Positions 54,311-62,264 of a stretch of DNA of 63,672 nt are shown here, piece after piece. The position numbers were made by a program, and so were the translations under genes. Under the pieces are notes generated by a model. It was not told the DNA's origin. It did not search any database and saw nothing but the letters and a program-made list of their open reading frames with translations. The DNA comes from Roseivirga sp. Lineage in GTDB: Bacteria > Bacteroidota > Bacteroidia > Cytophagales > Cyclobacteriaceae. The stretch lies in the NCBI GenBank assembly GCA_029262895.1, contig JAJCYM010000031.1:1-63672 (forward strand), read 5' to 3'. How positions within the stretch are numbered: position 1 is the first letter of the stretch; every line of letters starts with the position of its first letter.

Positions 54311-56413
54311 ATGAGTACCAAATATTCAATACATCCAGCCATTGGCATTGCCCGCGTAGGAAACAGTGAAAATGACTTTTACCTGGCTCCCGAAACGGCC
54401 GGAGCCCTGCCCCTGCAATGCGATGAATGGGGAAACCAAAAAATGGCTGATGACGGCAAGAACCCATCATATGTGGAGTCCTTTAAGAATGGAAATAGTG
54501 AAGTCAAAAGACAGGCGGCTCGTTTTAAAATATTTGTATCTGATGACAAGAACCCTGACGGACGAGAGCTCAAGATTGGCGATACAATTCAGGGCATTGG
54601 CAGCTCAGGCAAATTACTGGACATTCAATGGACGGCCTATGTAGCCAATAAAAAGGCATCATGGTATCAATTCAAGCAGCTGGAGGGAGAGCATGGTTAC
54701 AGCCCTACTCATCCACTCAGAAATCCGGATGTAACCGATCCCGATGAGAGACAAAAACTCATCATTGATCCGGGGCCACAAACCGTTGTGGGCAAAAGGG
54801 CAAAAGCTGAATTTGCACGTGGTAAGAATCCTGCATATGCTCAAATCTTCCCTCCTCCTCTAAAACCGTATTCCATTGACACGTTGGGTGAAATCAGAAC
54901 CAATGATGATCACAACCTTATTGTTTTGGGCGGACACGGACGTTCAGGGTCTTATAAAACAGAGTTCAGCGAACCCAGAATTTCCGCCTATGCCAACAAT
55001 CCAGGTTGGTTTGACGATATCTCCGATGGACCAGTTACCGCCCTTCTTGTTTATTGCGATGAACTAGATCAACAAGTACGTTATCAGGCAGTGGATGATC
55101 CTTCGTGGGTGGTAGTGGGATATCCCGGATATGCTCCAGAAATAGAGGACATGATTTCCATGGATGAGGTGATCAATAATGTCGCCATCAGAGAGTTTGC
55201 CTCAGACACCTATATGTATGGCACCGGAGATTTTGATAATCCTTCACCGGTACCGGCCACAGAACTCCAAGAATGGCGAAATGCTGCAAAAAGGTATAAC
55301 CCCGATTACTATCCTTATTTCTATCGGGATATCTGGCCGATTTTGTCAAGGCCTTTCAAAATGCAGTATGTAACCACAGCTGTTGACGGATCCAATCAGC
55401 CACACAATACCGGCTTCCAAGGTAACTTCCAGGAAGATTTCCTGGCACAACCACCAGAGGGAGGCGAGGATCCCTATGGCGTTATGCGCAAAAAGATTTA
55501 TGACGCCTTGCGTCAACCAGGTCAGGAGAATGTATTCGCTCCTACCAACGGCCCTGATGAATTTCAGAATTATAAACCGTTGATGCCTTTGCTCAACGGA
55601 GATAACCCGCTAACCAATACCGTCCCTTCCAAATTCTTAAGACTTACAGACACTATGCTGTTCATTATTAAGCAATGGATGGAAGGGAAATTTATTAATG
55701 AAAAAACTGCTGGAATTGACACTACTAAGTTAGATGAGGCCAAGAACCCCGGCCTGACACTTACCAAAGGTGTTCTCAGCAACGGTCTTGGTGGTGCCTT
55801 TAATCCTGGAGCAGAAGTGGCATGGATTATCAGAAACCGAAATATCTATAGCAAGGCTTATCGTATCAATGCGAAAGCCTCCCTTCTACCAAGCATGCAA
55901 ACCAGTTCAACCGGGACCACACCGGGTATTACAATTTATGAACGACCGGGTCTTTCTTTGAGCAATGCTATAAGTGACGGGCTTGAACCGGGAGACTTGA
56001 CTAAATATTCTGCCCTTCCCTGGCAGGCTGATTTTAACGAATGCAGCAATCAGATTGTTGATATTACTTACGAAGAGTGGAATGTTTTATATGATGAGCC
56101 TCAGAACGGTGCTGATCCAGGCTCAAACCAGAAGACTTATAATACCCTTTGGTGGCCTTCACATCGACCAATGCAGGTTCAGTTAAAAGACTTCGGTGCA
56201 CCTGTAGATTGGACATCCGGGATTCCCCAAAACAACGGCACATTCTATGAAGGCGACTATAAGATGGTGGAAAACTGGAACGATTTAGGTTTTATCAAAT
56301 CCGGAGTAAACAATGACCAAGTGCCAGGGTTCTATCAGCAGGAACGCAATGATTCAGCGCTAGGGCCTCAAACCCCGCCATATATCCCAGCACCAAAAAA
56401 GAAGAAAAAATGA
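54311..56413 (+). CDS. LodA/GoxA-type CTQ-dependent amino-acid oxidase
   Basis: A 700-residue quinoprotein oxidase. LodA (lysine epsilon-oxidase) and GoxA (glycine oxidase) are the known members; they deaminate amino acids, producing H2O2. The N-terminus SIHPAIGIARVGNS is characteristic. The cofactor is made from a Cys and a Trp of the chain. Cys578 is preceded by Asp574 (ADFNEC), matching the Asp-x3-Cys arrangement of LodA, and Trp614 or Trp615 in LWWPSHRP is the likely Trp partner. No signal peptide is seen. It lies 53 bases after the tyrosinase gene, and its maturation flavoprotein gene follows. The substrate is unknown. Confidence 0.92.
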   Translation: MSTKYSIHPAIGIARVGNSENDFYLAPETAGALPLQCDEWGNQKMADDGKNPSYVESFKNGNSEVKRQAARFKIFVSDDKNPDGRELKIGDTIQGIGSSGKLLDIQWTAYVANKKASWYQFKQLEGEHGYSPTHPLRNPDVTDPDERQKLIIDPGPQTVVGKRAKAEFARGKNPAYAQIFPPPLKPYSIDTLGEIRTNDDHNLIVLGGHGRSGSYKTEFSEPRISAYANNPGWFDDISDGPVTALLVYCDELDQQVRYQAVDDPSWVVVGYPGYAPEIEDMISMDEVINNVAIREFASDTYMYGTGDFDNPSPVPATELQEWRNAAKRYNPDYYPYFYRDIWPILSRPFKMQYVTTAVDGSNQPHNTGFQGNFQEDFLAQPPEGGEDPYGVMRKKIYDALRQPGQENVFAPTNGPDEFQNYKPLMPLLNGDNPLTNTVPSKFLRLTDTMLFIIKQWMEGKFINEKTAGIDTTKLDEAKNPGLTLTKGVLSNGLGGAFNPGAEVAWIIRNRNIYSKAYRINAKASLLPSMQTSSTGTTPGITIYERPGLSLSNAISDGLEPGDLTKYSALPWQADFNECSNQIVDITYEEWNVLYDEPQNGADPGSNQKTYNTLWWPSHRPMQVQLKDFGAPVDWTSGIPQNNGTFYEGDYKMVENWNDLGFIKSGVNNDQVPGFYQQERNDSALGPQTPPYIPAPKKKKK

Positions 56414-56726
56414 CTTTAATTAGGGTGAGTTTGGGATAATTAATTTATTGATCAACTGGTTTTCAGTATAGTAACAACTATCCGTCATCCCGTCTTGCTT
56501 TCGCGAAGCTTCAGCGAAGCAAAGAGGAATTTTTTTCAGCAGTAAAAGTCAGATTTACTCATTAAACGTGAAAAGATTTCTCCGTCCCTGAAACTCGGGA
56601 CTGCGAAATGACGGTAGGATGATGATTCTTAAAGTAAGGGAGATTTCCTATCCCAAACTGATGTTACTTTAAGGTAATTTCCAACGAATCGCCCTTTTCT
56701 TTAGGGGCAATCAATTTCTTCTTACC
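56414..56726. repeat. 313-bp gap holding a palindromic repeat
   Basis: This gap separates the LodA-type and LodB-type genes. Its centre (56482-56614) is bounded by CCGTCAT and ATGACGG and contains an inner palindromic stretch (TTGCTT...AAGCAA around 56495-56520). The ends resemble those of the other dispersed repeats here. No gene was found; a promoter for the flavoprotein gene could lie at the 3' end. Confidence 0.5.
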
Positions 56727-57830
56727 ATGGTCGAACGGGTAGATGTTACAATAATAGGTGGAGGTCCGGCAGGCGCTGCCGCTTCCATAATTCTTAAGAA
56801 ACGTCACCCCGATAAGACTGTCTTATTGGTGGAAGCCAGTCATTACGAAAATTGGAGAGTTGGTGAAACACTCTCACCTGATGCCGGCAAGGCTTTTAGA
56901 GAGTTAGACATTTGGGATTCCTTTCAAAAAAATGAGCCCTTACCAACACTAGGGACTTGTGCTGCCTGGGAAAGTGAAGAAATACATGAAAATGAATTCC
57001 TTTTTCACCCGGAGGGCAAAGGTTGGCACCTCAACCGTGTTCAATTTGACCAGTGGATGGCCGATGAGGCAGTAAAAAAAGGAGCTACATTATTGACCGA
57101 CACACGCTATGTCCGTCATCAAAGATCTTCAGATCAACAGTTCAAACTTACACTTCAAAATAAAGCAGGAGAATTCCAGGTGGAAACCAACCTGGTGATT
57201 GATGCTTCAGGCCGATCTTCCGGATTTCTAAAGCATAGTCAAGGCAAAAAACAGGCTTACGACAGACTCTCTGGGAGCATAGGCTTTTTCAAGGCCGACT
57301 CCTCTCCTTCCGAAATCAGCACTTACACGTTGGTTGAGGCAATGGAGGATGGATGGTGGTATTCTGCTGTTCTTCCAGATCAACAAGTGGTAGTGGCTTA
57401 TATGACCGATGCAGATATCTTGAAGAAAAAGAATCTTAAGGAAATATCAAGCTTTTGCGGCATGCTCGAGCAAACGAAATACACAAAGCTCAGGGTTGAG
57501 AATGATGTTCCTCTAAAACCACTTGCCATACTGAGTGCTGCCTCCTTAATGAGTGATCCAGTCTGTGGAAATGGCTGGTTGGCTGTTGGAGATGCGGTTT
57601 CAACTTTCGATCCCTTGTCATCTCAGGGCATTTACAAAGCCATACGATCGGGGATGTTTGGTGCCTATGCCATTTCTGATTTCTTCAATGGAGATGATTC
57701 CGGTTTTGCCAAGTACGAACGCTTTATTAAAGAAGAATACAACGAATACCTTTCCACTCGCAGTCAGTTTTATAATATGGTAAAGCGATGGCCTGAATCG
57801 GAATTTTGGCTTAGGAGGCAAGGACATTAA
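56727..57830 (+). CDS. LodB/GoxB-like FAD-dependent oxidoreductase
   Basis: A 367-residue flavoprotein. LodB and GoxB are needed to make the CTQ cofactor of LodA and GoxA; this protein is the expected partner of the upstream oxidase. The FAD site is VTIIGGGPAGAAASII, the flavoprotein motif WRVGETLSPDAGKAFREL (typical of the tryptophan-halogenase-like group) follows, and the second FAD motif is GDAVSTFDPLSSQGIYKA. No signal peptide, consistent with cytosolic maturation. A 313-bp repeat-bearing gap separates it from the LodA-type gene, so it may have its own promoter. Confidence 0.9.
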   Translation: MVERVDVTIIGGGPAGAAASIILKKRHPDKTVLLVEASHYENWRVGETLSPDAGKAFRELDIWDSFQKNEPLPTLGTCAAWESEEIHENEFLFHPEGKGWHLNRVQFDQWMADEAVKKGATLLTDTRYVRHQRSSDQQFKLTLQNKAGEFQVETNLVIDASGRSSGFLKHSQGKKQAYDRLSGSIGFFKADSSPSEISTYTLVEAMEDGWWYSAVLPDQQVVVAYMTDADILKKKNLKEISSFCGMLEQTKYTKLRVENDVPLKPLAILSAASLMSDPVCGNGWLAVGDAVSTFDPLSSQGIYKAIRSGMFGAYAISDFFNGDDSGFAKYERFIKEEYNEYLSTRSQFYNMVKRWPESEFWLRRQGH

Positions 57831-57873
57831 CAATTAAGCCTTTATAAGACGACCAGCAACCAAAGCATCCCGA

Positions 57874-57947
57874 TCAGAGTCACTCGAAGAGGACTCTGAT
57901 CCGCTAAAAACTAACAATTCCTCAGAGTCCTCTTCGAGTGACTCTGA
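57874..57947. repeat. 26-bp perfect inverted repeat
   Basis: Positions 57874-57899 and 57922-57947 are exact reverse complements, separated by 22 bases. Each arm also has self-complementary ends (TCAGAGTC and GACTCTGA), so several folds are possible. It begins 44 bases after the stop of the LodB-like gene. It could serve as a transcription terminator or be a mobile palindrome; no T tract follows. Confidence 0.85.
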
Positions 57948-58057
57948 GGGGATTTAAGCCGTCATTCAGAGGGAGGCACGACCGAAGAATCCGTCTGTAA
58001 TAGACCGTGAATGTCTTAAACCACCAAACCTCCCTGCTGATAAGACCTACTTAATAC
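57948..58057. repeat. Repeat-like spacer
   Basis: Begins a stretch GTCATTCAGAGGGAGGCACG (57961) of a kind I associate with dispersed extragenic repeats in Bacteroidota; no second copy was found in this window. No gene seen. Confidence 0.35.
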
Positions 58058-58253
58058 GTCATCTCGTAGCCTGCGGAGAGACATTTTTACCAAATACAAA
58101 TGAGCCACTTAAGCTTATGAAAAAGATTCCTTCACTGCGTTGCGGAATGACATCCTAAGATTATTCTACAACAAACGCCTTCGTTTGTGTCTCCACAAAC
58201 GAACTGATGAACCGCTCAAAACTAGCCGCTCCTATAAATGCTGTTTGTGAAGA
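58058..58253. repeat. Dispersed palindromic repeat, copy interrupted by IS
   Basis: Second copy of the element at 24966. Its first hairpin has a perfect 10-bp stem (58180-58189 with 58194-58203, loop TCTC). The second hairpin, left arm GTTTGTG at 58243-58249 followed by loop AAGA, is cut by the insertion sequence; its right arm CACAAAC resumes at 59805 after the element. Confidence 0.8.
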
Positions 58254-59800
58254 GAGGCTGACCGAGAATAGGGATAAAATGATTAACTTAAGGTAAGAGC
58301 AAATCGGATAGCTATGTCCAAGTTCAAACCCTATGATAAGGGGCAAATCATGCTCCTTCCCCCAAGCCTGGGAGACTTTATTCCTGAAGGCCATCTTGCC
58401 AGAGTAGTGGATCAGATAGTGGAAGATCTTGATACCGTTGAGATTGAGAAGAAATACAGTGATTTAGGCCAAAAGAGTTACTCTCCTAAGCTATTATTGA
58501 AGCTGTTGTTTTATGGTTATTGCACCGGAGTCATGTCAGGAAGAAAGATTGCGATGAGATGTGAAACCGATACAGCCTTTATGTACCTGTCCAATATGTA
58601 CAGACCAGATTTCAGGACGATAAACGATTTTCGTAAGGATAACCTGAAAGCCTTTGAAGGTTTTTTCAAAGAAGTACTTCTGATGTGTAAGGCGTTGGGA
58701 ATGGTTAAAGCAGGAATGATCTCCATAGACTCCACTAAACTTGCTGCCAACGCTTCGATGCAAGCTTTTAAGACCATTGAAGAATACCAGGCTTGGGAGG
58801 AAGCCATAGACAACCAAATCAAGGATGTTATTCAGGAAGCAGAAAGGAATGATACCAGGGAAGATGATGAGCATGGGGATCAAAGGGGTGATGAATTGCC
58901 AGCAGATTTAGGAAATTTAGAGGCTCTAAAGTCTAGGATTAAGCAGGTTCGGGAGCAAATGGAAGAGAAAGGGAGATTGAATTTCACCGACATTGATGCT
59001 AAGGTAATTAAGTCCAAGAATGGCCTGAAAGCCAATTACAACTGTCAAACTGCTGTTGATCAGAATGGTATCATCCTGACTGGTTACGCCTCAAATAACG
59101 CCAGTGATAGAGAACAATTAACCAAAGTACTTCAACAGTCAGAAAGTAATACAGGCCTTGATTTTGAAGAGGTGGTTGCAGATGCAGGTTATGCTTCCTA
59201 TGATAATTATGAAACAATGGAACAAATGGGCAAGACAGCTTATATTCCAGATCAAGATTACAAACAAAAGAAACAGGCTAGCCCATATCACAAAGCTCAT
59301 TTTAGTTATAATCCCCAAGTTGATACTTACACTTGTCCGGAAGGCAAACCCTTGGTATTTAGTCACTACAAGAACAACAAGAGGGACAAGCAGAAGACAA
59401 GACTTTACAAAGGGACGCAATGCTATACTTGTTCGGAAAGGACATTATGTACAAAAGGTGAGGTAAGACAGCTTCATCAGGAACTCAGGGAAGGTTTAAG
59501 ACAAAAGGTCAGAGATAGACTAAAAACCCCAGAGGGAAAACTCAAAATGAGGCAGAGAATGCACCTAATCGAATCCCGGTTTGGGCACATGAAATTCAAC
59601 CTTAAATATGACAGATTAATGTTAAGAGGACTAACCAAGGTAGACGCAGAATACAAACTAATCTGTACCGCTATGAATATCTTGAAGATATTCAAAACTA
59701 AGGAGCTAACACTCTCCAGCTAGAAAACTGTTTTCACTTACTATAGAAATGCAAAACCAAATTGATATTAACTTCTTGTATAAGATTCTCGGTCAGCCTC
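58254..59800 (+). mobile_element. IS1182-family insertion sequence, complete (1547 bp)
   Basis: An intact insertion sequence. The ends are 16-bp perfect terminal inverted repeats, GAGGCTGACCGAGAAT at 58254-58269 and its complement at 59785-59800. The 4-base direct repeat AAGA flanks the element (58250-58253 and 59801-59804), which is a target duplication. The one transposase gene is uninterrupted. The flanks together reconstruct the hairpin GTTTGTG-AAGA-CACAAAC, so insertion was into the hairpin loop. Confidence 0.93.
58314..59723 (+). CDS. IS1182-family transposase
   Basis: A 469-residue DDE transposase. The N-terminal domain (DUF772-like) covers about 1-120 (FIPEGHLARVVDQIVEDLD; PKLLLKLLFYGYCTGVMSGR). 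Catalytic residues Asp139 (ISIDSTKLAANAS), Asp290 (VVADAGYASYD) and Glu420 (HLIESRFGHMK) are present. A cysteine cluster (about 370-380, CYTCSERTLC) and an acidic insert are typical. It has no frameshift and appears functional. The ATG follows a purine-rich TAAGGTAAGAG. Confidence 0.95.
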   Translation: MSKFKPYDKGQIMLLPPSLGDFIPEGHLARVVDQIVEDLDTVEIEKKYSDLGQKSYSPKLLLKLLFYGYCTGVMSGRKIAMRCETDTAFMYLSNMYRPDFRTINDFRKDNLKAFEGFFKEVLLMCKALGMVKAGMISIDSTKLAANASMQAFKTIEEYQAWEEAIDNQIKDVIQEAERNDTREDDEHGDQRGDELPADLGNLEALKSRIKQVREQMEEKGRLNFTDIDAKVIKSKNGLKANYNCQTAVDQNGIILTGYASNNASDREQLTKVLQQSESNTGLDFEEVVADAGYASYDNYETMEQMGKTAYIPDQDYKQKKQASPYHKAHFSYNPQVDTYTCPEGKPLVFSHYKNNKRDKQKTRLYKGTQCYTCSERTLCTKGEVRQLHQELREGLRQKVRDRLKTPEGKLKMRQRMHLIESRFGHMKFNLKYDRLMLRGLTKVDAEYKLICTAMNILKIFKTKELTLSS

Positions 59801-59854
59801 AAGACACAAACAACGGCTCGTGGGAGAAGTATCATTGAAACTAAAACTCAGCGG
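59801..59854. repeat. Remainder of the interrupted repeat and spacer
   Basis: After the AAGA duplication the right arm CACAAAC (59805-59811) and the following CAACGGCT resume the dispersed repeat, as in the uninterrupted copy after 25158. No terminator is obvious between here and the permease end at 59855. Confidence 0.6.
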
Positions 59855-62263
59855 CTATTCGCTCCTAAGTGAATCCACAGGATTACTATGAGCCGCCTTT
59901 AAAGATCGATAGCTCACCGTAAGTAGCGCTACAAGAACCGCTGCCAATCCTGAAATTACAAATACACCTATGCCAAGGTTTGTCCTGAATTGAAACTGAT
60001 CTAGCCAGTTTCTCATCATAACGAAAGCAATTGGGCTGGCAATGAGAAATGCTAAGATGATCTGCTTTACAAAGCTTGAGGAAAGCAGATAGAATATGTT
60101 CCATTGCGTGGCACCAAGAACCTTGCGTATTCCAAGTTCCTTGGCTCTCTTCTGAACTGTGAAAGAAGCCAATCCGAATAGCCCCAAACAAGCCACTAAA
60201 ATGCTAAGACCTGATCCTAACTGGAAAATGTTATTTGCAGATTGTTCCTTTTCATACTTCATTTTCAATCGATCATCCACGAAATTGTATTCAATGGTGG
60301 TTGCCGGATCAAAACGATTGTGTACTGCTTCAACCTGTTCAATTACCGAGGACATGTTATTGGCATTAATCTTAAGTGCAAAGTAGTCTATAGCCCGAAT
60401 ACCGCTATTCCAGGCCCCTATGACCAATGGTGCCACTCCGGTGTGAAAAGATTGATAGTTAAAGTCCTTGACCACACCAATTACAGTTGCATCCAACCTT
60501 CTGGTGGCGGTTCTGTAGAGTTTAATATTTTGGCCCACCGGGTTTTCCAGCCCGAGAGCTCTCACCGCTGATTCGTTAAGAATCACCTTGGTCGAATCGT
60601 TTTGATCATTTCCCGAGAAGTACCTGCCTAGCGCCATTTTAAAACCAAAGGTTCCCAGCATATCGCCATCAAAGCCCATATAATAGGTCTGAAGTGAGTC
60701 CGGGGAATCTCCCCTCCTCACATAAATCTCATTGATCGTTTTCCATTCGCCTGGCACCCGACTTGCCGTTGCGACACTCTCGATTCCTGAAATATTTTGA
60801 AATTCCGTTTTCATCAGTTTAAAATCCCTTCGGGTATAAAAGCTATTGATATCAACCACCATTATTCCCTCTGTATAGAAACCTACATCCCTGTTACTGA
60901 TATACCTCATTTGATTAGACACTACCAGCGTAGCTATAATCATTACAATAGAAAGCCCGAATTGCAATACCACCAACACTTTTCGTAAAGATGTCTTGCC
61001 TTGATTCATAATGCTTTCCCCTTTTAAAACCTTTACAGGTCTAAACCGAGTAATAAAAAGTGCCGGATAAAGACCTGCTAAAAGACCCGTGAAGATTGCC
61101 ACAGACAGCAAAAGTGGAGCATATTGAGACAAAGCGGCCAAACCAAATTCAAAGTCCTTTCCTGTAATTTGATTATAGAACGGCATGACCAAATCGATAA
61201 CACCAATGGAGATGATAGTTGCCAATAGAGTGATCAATACAGACTCCATCAAAAACTGTATAGCCAGTTGTGCTTTCTTGGCACCAACCACTTTCCTAAC
61301 ACCTATTTCCTTAGCTCTAAAAAGTGCTTTTGAGGTCGCCAAGTTTGTATAATTGACTGCAGCAATAATTAACAGGAATAAAGCGATAGAACTAAAGACG
61401 TAAACATATGATCTATCTCCCTTGTTGAATTGGTCCGTACCCAGTTCGATATTATTCGATCCAAAATGAATATCACGAAGTGCCTGAAGTTCGACCTCGT
61501 AACCATTGGCCACCTCTACACCAGCATGCTTACTAAGCAAGTCGTTGATCGGCCCTTCAAAGGTGTCTCCAGTGGAGTTTTTGTTCAATCGAACATAAGA
61601 ATATGTATTTGCACTCTCCCAACTGGTTATGTAATCCGTCCAATTATCATCTGATTGAAAGTTAGCGCCAACTATCAAGTCGAACTGGAGGTGGGAATTG
61701 CCCGGAACATCTTTAAAAATTCCCGTCACTTTAAAATCACCCCAGTCAAATTCGCTAATTACCTTACCAATTGGGTTTTCATCCCCAAAGTATTTCCTAC
61801 TCAGAGACTTAGAAAGAACAATTGAATATGGATCATCCAAAACACCTTCGGGACTACCATCCAATAGCTCAAAATCGAAAAACTCAAAGAAGTTTTCATC
61901 AGACATCCACCAATTCTCCTCCGTTATCCGCTTTCCGTCCAATCGAAAGTTGATTTGGCCTCGGGTTCTGTAAATAGTTATTTCATCTTCAACCTCTGGC
62001 AGCTCATCTTTAAGAAGGTCTCCAAGTTGCGGAAAAGTTCTGCCATAAAATCTTGAGCCATCTGTCCTCTTATCTTCTGTAGTTATTCTATAGATGTTTT
62101 CTGAATCTGAATGAAAGGAATCAAAAGTCAATTCATCATTTACATACATCAATAACAATGTCGCTCCAGATATGCCTATGGTCAACCCTAGCACATTGAT
62201 AAGTGAGTAGGCCTTACTTCTTACCAGTGTTCTAAAAGCTACCTTGAAATAGTTCCTAAACAT
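59855..62263 (-). CDS. FtsX/MacB-type permease without prefix domain (operon D, downstream gene)
   Basis: An 802-residue permease. Unlike the five large permeases it begins directly with the membrane unit (MFRNYFKVAFRTLVRSKAYS) and has no PadR-associated prefix. FtsX segments are NYTNLATSKALFRAKEIGVRK and CLGLFGLASFTVQKRAKELG, ending AAHSNPVDSLRSE. It starts one base after the stop codon of the preceding permease, so the two are co-transcribed. No PadR gene is visible because the operon continues beyond the window. Confidence 0.92.
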   Translation of the reverse strand: MFRNYFKVAFRTLVRSKAYSLINVLGLTIGISGATLLLMYVNDELTFDSFHSDSENIYRITTEDKRTDGSRFYGRTFPQLGDLLKDELPEVEDEITIYRTRGQINFRLDGKRITEENWWMSDENFFEFFDFELLDGSPEGVLDDPYSIVLSKSLSRKYFGDENPIGKVISEFDWGDFKVTGIFKDVPGNSHLQFDLIVGANFQSDDNWTDYITSWESANTYSYVRLNKNSTGDTFEGPINDLLSKHAGVEVANGYEVELQALRDIHFGSNNIELGTDQFNKGDRSYVYVFSSIALFLLIIAAVNYTNLATSKALFRAKEIGVRKVVGAKKAQLAIQFLMESVLITLLATIISIGVIDLVMPFYNQITGKDFEFGLAALSQYAPLLLSVAIFTGLLAGLYPALFITRFRPVKVLKGESIMNQGKTSLRKVLVVLQFGLSIVMIIATLVVSNQMRYISNRDVGFYTEGIMVVDINSFYTRRDFKLMKTEFQNISGIESVATASRVPGEWKTINEIYVRRGDSPDSLQTYYMGFDGDMLGTFGFKMALGRYFSGNDQNDSTKVILNESAVRALGLENPVGQNIKLYRTATRRLDATVIGVVKDFNYQSFHTGVAPLVIGAWNSGIRAIDYFALKINANNMSSVIEQVEAVHNRFDPATTIEYNFVDDRLKMKYEKEQSANNIFQLGSGLSILVACLGLFGLASFTVQKRAKELGIRKVLGATQWNIFYLLSSSFVKQIILAFLIASPIAFVMMRNWLDQFQFRTNLGIGVFVISGLAAVLVALLTVSYRSLKAAHSNPVDSLRSE

Positions 62264-62264
62264 C

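Noticed and set aside
58536-58883. Minus-strand frames within the transposase.
   Set aside because: Shadows of the transposase gene; no start signals or family similarity.
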